The position numbers and the translations under genes were made by a program. Shown one piece after another: positions 42,589-52,449 of a stretch of 64,000 bases of DNA. The stretch is from Planktothrix sp. FACHB-1365 (GTDB lineage: Bacteria > Cyanobacteriota > Cyanobacteriia > Cyanobacteriales > Microcoleaceae): positions 310,001 through 374,000 of the forward strand of contig NZ_JACJSC010000001.1 of the NCBI RefSeq assembly GCF_014697575.1, in the 5' to 3' direction. Position 1 is the stretch's first letter. Every line of letters begins with the position of its first letter. The notes beneath the pieces are model-generated. The model did no database searches. It worked only from the letters and a program-made list of their open reading frames with translations, and was not told the DNA's origin.

Positions 42589-43617
42589 TTAAACCATTGC
42601 AGGTTCAGGTTTTAATAAACCATTAAGAATTTGTGCGGGGGGGTTTTCATGGGGCCATGCAAAGGCATGACGAAAGGCGGCTTGTTGACAGGCTTGTAAT
42701 TCTTCAAACCCTAGAATATCAAGGGTTAATAAATTCTCGTATTCAAAGGGTAAACGCACGTTATGTAAGCCGGCGTTATCGGTACAAATAGCAATATCAA
42801 CTCCGGCATCAAAACAGCGTTCAAAGACAATTTTTAATTGCTGAATATCCTTGAGAGTACCCGTTTTAATATAGGTCGTGGGACAAACTTCTAAACACTG
42901 GTTTCGTTGAGCTAATTCCGGTAACAATTCAGGATGTAATAACGGAATTTGAATGCCGTGACCAATTCGCATTAAATAGGGTAACAATTCGGGATAACAA
43001 CCATCTGGGGTTTCATATAAATGTTCGGTGGTTTTTAATCCCAAGGATAAGGCATATTGGTACAAGTCAATAAACTCATTCAACCGTTCAGCATAATGAT
43101 TATCGCCTCCAGCAATATCGATTGCACAAACATATTGAGGCATTTGTGCTGCTAAATCAATAATCGCCCGATTAACTTCAACAGGAAGCCGCGAGTGCAT
43201 ACATAAAATTTGGCTGGTAATAATGGGAGTATCACTACTTTGACTGGCTTTTCCTACCACTTCTACAATTTCAGCCATACAATCAATTCGTTGGGACTGG
43301 CTGAGATGTTCCGGTGTTCGTAAATAAGGGGTATAGCGTAATTCTAAATACGCCAAATTTTCAAAAGTATAAGCACCCCGCATCAACCGATAAATAAAAT
43401 AAGGCAAGGTTTCAACGGTCTGCACACTTTCAACCATTGTATGCAGTTCTAAATATTCATCTAAGGTATTGCGAGGTTTGGTATAAAAATCCTCAAACCG
43501 CTCATATTCGACAAACCCTTGGGTTAACTGAGGGTTATGACGTTCAAAATACCGCCACAGAATACGCGGTACAACAGAACCCCCTAAATGGCGATGTAAC
43601 TCAGCGTGTAACGGCAT
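42589..43617 (-). CDS. Adenosine deaminase family protein
   Basis: 342 aa from the ATG at 43617 (MPLHAELHRHLGG). A longer frame to 43668 adds MKRISDSDCFNLYLRVT, which lacks support. Zinc ligands are H-x-H in ELHRHLGG, the catalytic region is KTTEHLYETPDG (HxxE-like, here TEH), and the late aspartate is in ICTDNAGLHN, where classic ADA has TDDP. The deviations suggest a subgroup that may act on modified adenosine, such as N6-methyl-AMP deaminase-like or ADAL-like proteins. Substrate unproven. Monocistronic. Confidence 0.8.
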   Translation of the reverse strand: MPLHAELHRHLGGSVVPRILWRYFERHNPQLTQGFVEYERFEDFYTKPRNTLDEYLELHTMVESVQTVETLPYFIYRLMRGAYTFENLAYLELRYTPYLRTPEHLSQSQRIDCMAEIVEVVGKASQSSDTPIITSQILCMHSRLPVEVNRAIIDLAAQMPQYVCAIDIAGGDNHYAERLNEFIDLYQYALSLGLKTTEHLYETPDGCYPELLPYLMRIGHGIQIPLLHPELLPELAQRNQCLEVCPTTYIKTGTLKDIQQLKIVFERCFDAGVDIAICTDNAGLHNVRLPFEYENLLTLDILGFEELQACQQAAFRHAFAWPHENPPAQILNGLLKPEPAMV

Positions 43618-45497
<1,880 letters not shown>

Positions 45498-45542
45498 AAG
45501 TGTTGTATCTTGTGTTTTCGTTGCAATATTTTTTCCCTTTAA

Positions 45543-45575
45543 AACGTAGCTTGGGATACCAACCCATGCTACGTT
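45543..45575 (+). terminator. Inverted repeat downstream of purA
   Basis: AACGTAGC (45543-45550) with GCTACGTT (45568-45575), extended inside by TTGGG/CCCA, then AAATATTTTAG. Likely terminator with a weak T-tract. Confidence 0.55.
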
Positions 45576-45687
45576 AAATATTTTAGTAAATCTGGTGGAG
45601 ATGGCGTTTATATCCTAAAAGGTTGTCAACGAAGAAACTCCACTCTTAAGTACCTCAGAACATCAAAAATAGGAATAAAGGATTATT

Positions 45688-46074
45688 ATGAATACCAAAT
45701 CCCAAAGCAAAAGACGAGCGATTGCTGTTACTCTCAGTATGGCGGGTATGATCGTTTGGGGAAATGCTGTAGTTATTGTCCCTGTAAAGGCAGAAACCAT
45801 TGATCAATTATCTAGTATTGTTGCACAGTCTCCCACTCCCGTTACCAATATAACGGAAGTTAATAATAATAAGATTATGATGGAAATTACAGAGGGAGAG
45901 TTTCGCTTTCGTGGCTATCTGAAGCGAACTTCAGGTAATACATTTGTTGGTGAAAATAAACAAGTTCGGGTGATGTATGATCGGGATACAAAGCGTGTTG
46001 TGGTTATTAATGTTGTGACTGGAACCGAATTTTACAACTATATCTTTTCTGATGTGGATGAAGGATCACTTTAG
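45688..46074 (+). CDS. Small secreted protein of unknown function
   Basis: 128 aa. A signal peptide is clear (basic KSQSKRRAIAV, then a hydrophobic core, cleavage near VKAETI). The mature part is short and beta-rich (IMMEITEGEFRFRGYLKR, NKQVRVMYDRDTKRVVVINV), ending FSDVDEGSL. No family recognised. AGGAATAAAGG before the ATG gives a ribosome binding site. The next frame starts 6 bp after its stop, so the two form a small operon, the second member of which is broken. Confidence 0.65.
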   Translation: MNTKSQSKRRAIAVTLSMAGMIVWGNAVVIVPVKAETIDQLSSIVAQSPTPVTNITEVNNNKIMMEITEGEFRFRGYLKRTSGNTFVGENKQVRVMYDRDTKRVVVINVVTGTEFYNYIFSDVDEGSL

Positions 46075-46080
46075 CAGCAG

Positions 46081-46438
46081 GTGATCTTAAAGGTTTATTC
46101 TGTCGATGTTTCAGAAGAAATATATGAATGGTTAACCAAGTCAGAATTCTCTAAAATTGGGAAGTCGGTCGAGCGCAAAATGCTGATTGATGGAGAAGTA
46201 GAAAAACTGCCTTTGGTAGAGACGCGCCATGGCGCGTCTCTACGGGAAAGATACTCGCAAAAAGTTCAAGAATTTTTTTCGAGATGCGATCACCCAAGAA
46301 AGCGATCAAGTGCTGACTCAACTGGGGGACTCTCCCTCGAAGCAAGAATATCAACAGGCGACATACCGCTTAAAAATCCTGCAAGAACTCCGCAAGTGTA
46401 TTGAAAATCTGAATTATCTGTATCTGCAACGATGTTAG
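46081..46438 (+). pseudogene. Small gene interrupted by a 28-bp palindrome (frameshifted)
   Basis: The first part (GTG 46081, VILKVYSVDVSEEIYEWL ... GEVEKLPL) and the last part (GKDTRKKFKNFFRDAI ... NYLYLQRC, stop 46438) are in different frames. A 28-bp palindrome lies exactly at the junction (46216-46243). Removing it joins TTG and GGG in frame and gives an uninterrupted 109-aa protein with no family I recognise; it is basic and helical. The preceding gene ends 6 bp upstream. As read, the first frame runs on to 46404 with unrelated residues, so it is disrupted here. A sequencing error is less likely because the repeat occurs elsewhere. Confidence 0.85.
46216..46243. repeat. 28-bp perfect palindrome interrupting a gene
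   Basis: Left half GTAGAGACGCGCCA and its exact reverse complement TGGCGCGTCTCTAC. The outer nine bases GTAGAGACG / CGTCTCTAC are shared with the copies at 10457-10484 and 58629-58656, while the centre differs, as expected of a repeat family with compensating changes. Confidence 0.95.
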
Positions 46439-46516
46439 CTACAACGTCTTGATTTTGGTATAATCAGAGTTTGGCTAAAAAATTTTAAGTGTTTAACCCT
46501 AAGCGCAAGAAACGTC

Positions 46517-47104
46517 ATGGAAATTACGATTGAAGGTCAAAAACGGCCAGAAGGCTCTAAACCCAATGCTTTGCGTCGTCAAGGATTAGTTCCGGCGGTG
46601 CTGTATGGTCATCAAGGAGCCGAATCTATTAACATTACCATTTCAGCGAAAGCCGCAGAAACTCTAATGAAACGGAACGTTGTGAATCATACTTTAATTC
46701 AACTGAACGTTCCTGAACTGTCTTGGAGTGGCAAAACCCTGCTGAGAGAAGTACAAAAACATCCTTGGAAAGGATTTCCCTATCACCTGAGCTTCTTCTC
46801 CGTTGCTCAACAAGATAGTTTAACGGTTTCTATTCCTCTGCATTTTGTCGGTGAAGCGGTTGGGGTGAAATTAGAAGGTGGTCTGTTAGATGTTGTCCTC
46901 TCTGAATTAGAAGTAGACTGCGAACCGGGTAGTATTCCTGATCGCATTGATGTGGATGTCACGAGTTTACATCAAGGTCAAGCACTACACATTAGAGAAC
47001 TTAACTTACCTGCGGGAGTCACAGCTACAGGGGATGCAGAGCAAGTCGTTGTTAGTATTATTCATCCTGAACGGGGTGAGGAAGAAAGCAGCGTCGAAGG
47101 TTAA
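46517..47104 (+). CDS. rplY: 50S ribosomal protein L25 (general stress protein Ctc type)
   Basis: 195 aa, the long CTC/TL5 form. The N-terminal domain binds 5S rRNA (residues 1-92; ITIEGQKRPEGSKPNALRRQ, then GLVPAVLYG). The C-terminal domain of the TL5 type spans about 95-190 (VSIPLHFVGEAVGVKLEGG, ELEVDCEPGSIPDRIDVDVT, HIRELNLPAGV). The acidic tail ERGEEESSVEG is common. It follows the broken small gene; not in an obvious ribosomal operon. Confidence 0.93.
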   Translation: MEITIEGQKRPEGSKPNALRRQGLVPAVLYGHQGAESINITISAKAAETLMKRNVVNHTLIQLNVPELSWSGKTLLREVQKHPWKGFPYHLSFFSVAQQDSLTVSIPLHFVGEAVGVKLEGGLLDVVLSELEVDCEPGSIPDRIDVDVTSLHQGQALHIRELNLPAGVTATGDAEQVVVSIIHPERGEEESSVEG

Positions 47105-47200
47105 GAATATTGGAAGGGGAGCGGCGGGAGTTGGGGGAGTTGGGGAGAGGGAGAAATAATTGAAATCCTACATCTGAAACCTGACACCTGAACCCTTACG

Positions 47201-47235
47201 CTCCGCACTCCGCACTCCGCACTCCGCACTCCGCA
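47201..47235. repeat. Tandem heptamer CTCCGCA
   Basis: Five copies of CTCCGCA, the last truncated to CCGCA, between rplY and the convergent PfkB kinase gene. A GGGAGTTGGGGGAGTTGGG tract precedes it near 47125-47150. Confidence 0.88.
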
Positions 47236-47237
47236 AC

Positions 47238-48239
47238 CTAATTAATAATGGTTGCTAATTTATCCTGTTGAGATTCGCTTAAACGGGGGCCATGAATTTG
47301 AACGATTTGAGAACCGAGATAATTTCCCCAACGGGCGGCTTGTGGGGTGGTTAAACCATTGGTGAGTCCGTATAATACCCCCCCTGCAAAAGCGTCTCCC
47401 GCCCCAACAGTATCAACAGGTTTAACCGGAAACCCTGGAACAGGAATTAAACTTTGGTTTTCAACAACTAAACAGCCTTTATTACTATTGGTAATAAAAA
47501 CTAAATTAACTTTTTCTCCTAACTGACGGGCGCAAACCTCTAAATCTTCATTACCGCAGAAGTGACGTACCTCATCTGCATTGCAAAATAAAACATCACA
47601 ATACTCTGCTAAAACGCTACGAAAATCATCCCCAAACCGTTCAACTAAAAACATATCGGAGAAGGTAAACGCCACTTTTACCCCCAAGCGTTTCGACTGT
47701 TCCATGGTTTCAATACTAGCTTTTCGGGGTTGGGCTGCATCCCACAAATACCCTTCAATATAACTGTATTGACACTGACTCAAATGATCAACATTGATAT
47801 CCGTAACCGATAAGGTTGTAGAAACCCCCAAATTCGTACACATTGTTCGCTCTGCGTCGGGGGTTGTTAATACTAAACAGGTTCCCGTTGGCCCTTGAGT
47901 GGTGTCAGCAGGTTCAATTTCAAATTGAATTCCAGCCGCGACCATATCCTGTTGATAAAATTCGCCATTGGTATCGGCGCTGACTTTACCCGAATAAATT
48001 CCCGTCCCGCCACTTTGAGCGATCGCCATCATCGTATTAGCGGCGGAACCTCCACAACGTAATTCTAAAGGATGGCTCTCCAATTGTTGTAATAATTTCC
48101 CCTGTTTGATTGTATCCATCAGGGTCATTGATCCTCGGTTGAGGTCATGGGTTTGAATAAAATTATCCTCAACTAATGCCAAAATATCGAGGAGGGCATT
48201 TCCAACACCAAAGACATTAAAGGGTTTGGGTTCTGTCAT
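47238..48239 (-). CDS. PfkB-family carbohydrate/nucleoside kinase (adenosine kinase-like)
   Basis: 333 aa ribokinase fold. The N-terminal GVGNALLDILALVED and RCGGSAANTMMAIAQSGG form the substrate site. The C-terminal signature DTVGAGDAFAGGVLYGL carries the catalytic aspartate and anion hole. The closest pattern I recall is the adenosine kinase/ribokinase-like group widespread in cyanobacteria. Substrate is not settled; adenosine or a sugar are both possible. The start is an ATG at 48239 and the gene is convergent with rplY. Confidence 0.85.
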   Translation of the reverse strand: MTEPKPFNVFGVGNALLDILALVEDNFIQTHDLNRGSMTLMDTIKQGKLLQQLESHPLELRCGGSAANTMMAIAQSGGTGIYSGKVSADTNGEFYQQDMVAAGIQFEIEPADTTQGPTGTCLVLTTPDAERTMCTNLGVSTTLSVTDINVDHLSQCQYSYIEGYLWDAAQPRKASIETMEQSKRLGVKVAFTFSDMFLVERFGDDFRSVLAEYCDVLFCNADEVRHFCGNEDLEVCARQLGEKVNLVFITNSNKGCLVVENQSLIPVPGFPVKPVDTVGAGDAFAGGVLYGLTNGLTTPQAARWGNYLGSQIVQIHGPRLSESQQDKLATIIN

Positions 48240-48409
48240 TGACTCTTTGTATAAAACGGCTTGAACAATTCAATTGTTGATCATATCAAATCTTTTGTTA
48301 CTTTTATTTTCAAGACATTGGAATTGGCTTTTTCTCAAGAGATAATAAAAATAACCCTAAACCCATGACTTCTTCTCAGCTTGATTGAATTCATTTTTAT
48401 CTTTCCGGT

Positions 48410-49957
48410 ATGGATATGACTGACTCTACACTTCCTCGATTGATTCAACAAATGTTAGAACCGGATTTTTATCCCCATCCGGTACAAGAACCCATTGAAC
48501 TCTTACAAACCCATATTTCTTTTATTGTGTTAACGGGAGAGTATGTGTATAAACTTAAAAAAATAGTTGATTTTGGGTTTTTAGATTATTCAACTTTAGA
48601 GAAACGGCGCTATTTTTGTGAACAAGAATTACAAATGAATCAGCAACAAGCACCAGAATTGTATTTAGAGGTTTTACCCATTATAGAAATCGGCGATCGC
48701 TTTCAATTCGGGGATAATCAAAACCCTGCTGTTGAATATGCTTTAAAAATGCGTCAGTTTCCTGAAGAAGATTTATTTACTAATTTATTTGCAGAGGATA
48801 AATTGACAACAAAAGAGATGGAAGATTTAGGAAAAGTTGTTGCTGAATTCCATCAAAATTGTCCAGCAAATGATGAAATTCTCAAATTTGGAGAAATGGC
48901 TCAAATTCGTCATTCCATTGATGGAAATTATCAAAAAACACAAAAATATATTGGCTGTTGTCAAACCCAAGACCAATATGAACAAACAAAACAATACACA
49001 GATAGTTTTTTTGAAACCCATAAAGCAATTTTTAAAAGTCGGATTGAAAACCGATGGATTCGAGAATGTCATGGAGACTTGCATTTAAAAAATATTTGTA
49101 TTTATCAGGATAAAATATTACTGTTTGATCGAATTGAATTTAATCAAGAATTTCGGTTTGTAGATGTGATCTATGATGTCGCTTTTGTGGTCATGGATTT
49201 AGAAGGACGAGGACGGGCGGATTTAGGAAACCGATTTTTAAATACTTATATTGAACAAACCGGAGACTGGGAAGGATTACAATTATTACCCTTTTATTTA
49301 ACTCGTCAATCCTATGTGAGAGCCAAAGTAAATTCTTTAATTTTAGATGATCCAGCCGTTGCTGAAGAACAGAAAGAAACAGCAAAACAAGAAGCCACTC
49401 AATATTATAAATTAGCATGGCAATATACTCGACGATCTTCAGGAGGAATCGTGATGATGTCGGGGTTATCAGGGTCAGGAAAAAGCACAACCGCCCGCAA
49501 ATTATCAAAACGATTAAATGCAATTCATATTCGTTCCGATGCAGTGCGAAAACATTTAGCGAATGTTCCTCTATATGAAAAAGGAGAAGAAGAAATTTAT
49601 ACCCCAGAAATGACCGAAAAAACCTATAAACGGCTATTAGAGTTAGGATTATTATTAGCAAAACAAGGATTTTGGGTGATTTTAGATGCCAAATATGATC
49701 AACAAGAACGACGGGGAGAAGTCATAGAAACCTGTAATACCCATCAATTACCCTTACAAATTGTTGAATGTACAGCACCGATGGATATTTTACAAGATCG
49801 TTTGCAACACCGTCAGGGAGATATTGCTGACGCAACGGTAGATTTATTAACCTCTCAACAAGCAAAAGCTCAACCCTTTACAGATTATGAAAAAAGCTAT
49901 CTTACAACCATTGATACCACCCAAAATATTGATCAGCAATGGAAAAAATTATATTAA
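48410..49957 (+). CDS. Phosphotransferase-like domain fused to a P-loop kinase
   Basis: 515 aa. The N-terminal two-thirds has the aminoglycoside phosphotransferase/choline-kinase catalytic loop ECHGDLHLKNICIYQDK with the DRIEFNQEFR metal site. The C-terminal third is a gluconate-kinase-like P-loop domain with GLSGSGKSTTARKLSKRL near residue 350 and LDAKYDQQERR. This fusion is known in many bacteria, usually annotated as an AAA-family or bifunctional protein; its substrate is unclear. No membrane helices. It is followed 4 bp later by a MITE-like element. Confidence 0.82.
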   Translation: MDMTDSTLPRLIQQMLEPDFYPHPVQEPIELLQTHISFIVLTGEYVYKLKKIVDFGFLDYSTLEKRRYFCEQELQMNQQQAPELYLEVLPIIEIGDRFQFGDNQNPAVEYALKMRQFPEEDLFTNLFAEDKLTTKEMEDLGKVVAEFHQNCPANDEILKFGEMAQIRHSIDGNYQKTQKYIGCCQTQDQYEQTKQYTDSFFETHKAIFKSRIENRWIRECHGDLHLKNICIYQDKILLFDRIEFNQEFRFVDVIYDVAFVVMDLEGRGRADLGNRFLNTYIEQTGDWEGLQLLPFYLTRQSYVRAKVNSLILDDPAVAEEQKETAKQEATQYYKLAWQYTRRSSGGIVMMSGLSGSGKSTTARKLSKRLNAIHIRSDAVRKHLANVPLYEKGEEEIYTPEMTEKTYKRLLELGLLLAKQGFWVILDAKYDQQERRGEVIETCNTHQLPLQIVECTAPMDILQDRLQHRQGDIADATVDLLTSQQAKAQPFTDYEKSYLTTIDTTQNIDQQWKKLY

Positions 49958-49960
49958 AAT

Positions 49961-50085
49961 TTAGATCCCCCCTAACCCCCCTTAAAAAAGGGGGTAACTG
50001 GATGTACTTATCCCACAAAGACAGCCCCAGCCCCACAATTAAAATTCAAAGTCCCCCTTTTTAAGCGAGATTTAGGGGGATCTAA
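49961..50085. mobile_element. 125-bp MITE-like element with terminal inverted repeats
   Basis: Left end TTAGATCCCCCC (49961) and right end GGGGGATCTAA (to 50085) are inverted repeats. Homology continues inward (CTAACCCCCCTTAAAAAAGG versus the reverse of CCTTTTTAAGCGAGATTTAG), giving imperfect arms of about 34 bp. No coding capacity. It looks like the common cyanobacterial TTAGATCCCCC element. Confidence 0.75.
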
Positions 50086-50182
50086 TCTAAGGGTTAAAGC
50101 AGGAATTCCTAGTGCTGAAGTTGACACTAATATGGATAGCAAACTCTCTATAAATGATCAATATTTTATTTGCGGTATAATA

Positions 50183-51439
50183 ATGAAATTCAGAAAAAAA
50201 ATCATCTTAATCATCTATGGAATTTCCAGTTTAATTTTATCGTTAATTTTAGCGATCGCTCTTTTAATTCCGCCCACACCGTCCCAACCCATTTTAATTA
50301 TACCCAATGAAATTAGAGGGGTTTGGTTAACCAATGTCAGCAGTGGAGTCTTATTTTTTCCTTGGGGAATGAATCGTGCTTTACATCAATTATCAGACCT
50401 CAAATTTAATACAATTTATCCCGTTGTTTGGAACCGAGGAGTTACATTTTATAAAAGTGCAGTCGCCAGACGAGTCATCGGTCGTTCACAAGATTCCTTA
50501 TTAAATTTAACCCAATTAGGAGGAGATATTTTATCTAAAATTGTTACAGAAGGACATCGAAACGGATTAAAAGTTATTCCTTGGTTTGAATATGGATTTA
50601 TGGCTCCGAAAAACTCGGCGATTGTTCAACGTCATCCTGACTGGATTGCTCAAACTCGAAAAGGGGAAAAAGCCTTAAATCATTTCAGAAATACTGAGGA
50701 TGTTTCCTATCAAACAAAGATCAAAAACTGGATTGTTAATCAAATTTTAGAATGGATGACCATTAAAAATGTCTGGTTAAATCCGTTACATCCCGAAGTC
50801 CAACAATTTATTGAAGATTTAATTTTAGAAGTTGTAATGAAATATAATATTGATGGAATTCAACTCGATGATCATTTTGGTCTTCCTGTTGAATTTGGTT
50901 ATGATGAGTATACAATTCAACTTTATCAACAAGAACATAATAATCAATTACCCCCTAACAATCCTTACAATCAAGAATGGCGAAATTGGAGAGCGAACAA
51001 AATTACTGAGTTAGTTCAAAGAATTGTCAAAAGTGTTAAAGAAGTTAAACCCGATTGTATGATTTCTTTATCCCCGAACTCTTATGAATATACTTACGAA
51101 ATGTATTTACAAGATTGGTTAACTTGGGTCAATCAAGGATTAGTCGATGACATTGTTTTGCAAGTTTATCGAGATAGTATGGTAAAATTTATTTCAGAAT
51201 TAGATCATGAATCTGTACAAATAGCACGGCGGAAAGTCCCGGTAATTATTGGATTATTAAGTGGAACATTACGCCATCCTGTACCAATGGAACAAATAGA
51301 AAAACAAATGAAAGTTGTGCGCGATCGCGGTTTTGATGGAGTCTCGTTTTTCTATTGGGAAACTCTGTGGAGTTACTTTACTCCCGACTCTCCCCGACAT
51401 CGACGTCAAATTTTTAAAGAGTTGTTTGGTAATATCTAA
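50183..51439 (+). CDS. Glycoside hydrolase-like protein (GHL10/DUF187 family)
   Basis: 418 aa from the ATG at 50183 (MKFRKKIILIIYG), where a signal anchor follows; an ATG at 50132 adds 17 residues. The TIM-barrel hydrolase-like core has IRGVWLTNVSSGVLFFPWGM, FNTIYPVVWNRG, GLKVIPWFEYGFM, and the probable active region YNIDGIQLDDHFGLPVEFGYD. This family is often annotated as YngK/GH10-like and is exported. Sugar substrate unknown. It is followed 65 bp later by the C39-like peptidase in the same direction. Confidence 0.85.
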   Translation: MKFRKKIILIIYGISSLILSLILAIALLIPPTPSQPILIIPNEIRGVWLTNVSSGVLFFPWGMNRALHQLSDLKFNTIYPVVWNRGVTFYKSAVARRVIGRSQDSLLNLTQLGGDILSKIVTEGHRNGLKVIPWFEYGFMAPKNSAIVQRHPDWIAQTRKGEKALNHFRNTEDVSYQTKIKNWIVNQILEWMTIKNVWLNPLHPEVQQFIEDLILEVVMKYNIDGIQLDDHFGLPVEFGYDEYTIQLYQQEHNNQLPPNNPYNQEWRNWRANKITELVQRIVKSVKEVKPDCMISLSPNSYEYTYEMYLQDWLTWVNQGLVDDIVLQVYRDSMVKFISELDHESVQIARRKVPVIIGLLSGTLRHPVPMEQIEKQMKVVRDRGFDGVSFFYWETLWSYFTPDSPRHRRQIFKELFGNI

Positions 51440-51504
51440 CCAGGTAGGGCGAAGTATTTACCCCTATAAAAATTGTAAAAACTTTCACGTATTCATTTTA
51501 TCTT

Positions 51505-52344
51505 ATGTTAGAAATTCTTCTCCTTTGCTTAATGTCTGTGATTTTAGGAATCCTGATGGGTCGGAGTTTAGCAGAGCGAGGATTAACCGCTAGTAATGCT
51601 TTAGAAAAGCATCAAAAAACGGTATATATGATTTTAACTGTAATCACATTTTTGGTCGGAATTTTCTTGATATTAGGGTATTTAAAATTAACAAAGTTAA
51701 TTCCTACATTTCTATTATTATGGCTCGGAGCGCATTTAACTGATTTAAGTTTAGGGATTGGCTTTTTAGGATTAGGATTATTAGTGGGATTAGAGTTACC
51801 AGGATGGAATAATCCTCAGCGACGCTATCAACTGATTAGTGTTGTGGTTTTACTCAGTTTACCATTATTTTTATTAGTTCATGAAACCTTACCCATTACA
51901 GGGCTCTTAGGCGAACCGTTAGAGGTGGATAATGTCGTATTACAAACAACGCCCTACACCTGCGCCCCTGCTACCATTGCCACATTAGGACGTTGGGTAG
52001 GAAAACATCCACAATTAACAGAAAAAGATGTCGTTAAAATAGCAGGAACTAATCGTTTTGGAACCAGTACGTTAGATGAAATTCGGGCAATGCGTCGATT
52101 AGGATTAATGCCAAACTATCAGAATAATTTAACCTTAAATGATTTAATTTCTCAAGGAAAACCCGCTTTGTTACAAGTCAATGAACCTGTCGGAGAAACA
52201 ACTATTTCCCATGCAATCGCACTTTTAGAAATAAATTCTAAACAACATACTTTAACTTTAGCAAATCCTCTCTATGGAAAACAAGTTAAATTATTTGAAC
52301 AGATGCAAGGATATTGGACAGGGACAGCAACTTTTGTCAATTAA
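51505..52344 (+). CDS. Membrane protein with a C39-like peptidase domain
   Basis: 279 aa. About four N-terminal helices (3-20, 40-60, 66-98, 110-126), then a papain-like C39 domain (about 140-279). The catalytic Cys is C153 in TTPYTCAPATIATLG and the His is H236 in TTISHAIALLEI. The third position is N254 in LTLANPLYGK, where bacteriocin-processing C39 enzymes have Asp, so activity may be altered. There is no ABC transporter domain as in true bacteriocin exporters, and no GG-leader peptide gene nearby that I can see. Function unknown. Confidence 0.75.
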   Translation: MLEILLLCLMSVILGILMGRSLAERGLTASNALEKHQKTVYMILTVITFLVGIFLILGYLKLTKLIPTFLLLWLGAHLTDLSLGIGFLGLGLLVGLELPGWNNPQRRYQLISVVVLLSLPLFLLVHETLPITGLLGEPLEVDNVVLQTTPYTCAPATIATLGRWVGKHPQLTEKDVVKIAGTNRFGTSTLDEIRAMRRLGLMPNYQNNLTLNDLISQGKPALLQVNEPVGETTISHAIALLEINSKQHTLTLANPLYGKQVKLFEQMQGYWTGTATFVN

Positions 52345-52449
52345 AATCAAACAGTTTTCAGCAAAAACCCAGCCCCTTTGACGAAACTCCCAATTCTCCT
52401 CGATATCGACGAAAAAGTTTTCAAACCTTATTTTCAAATTAAGCTAAAA

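Noticed and set aside
42423-42626. Short plus-strand frame after the anti-sigma-type gene
   Set aside because: No family or ribosome site; it overlaps the adenosine deaminase-like gene end. A different frame (VGGERVAQGLKPLLEKAKKP) near 42465-42540 looks slightly protein-like but is too short to call.
47201-47235. Tandem heptamers considered as a CRISPR array
   Set aside because: Units are 7 bp with no spacers; the same holds at 6091, 19751, 21821, 34951 and 37951.
49191-49661. 156-codon minus-strand frame inside the phosphotransferase/kinase gene
   Set aside because: Antisense to a well-supported domain-bearing gene; its product is Leu/Ile-rich with no domain or start signal.
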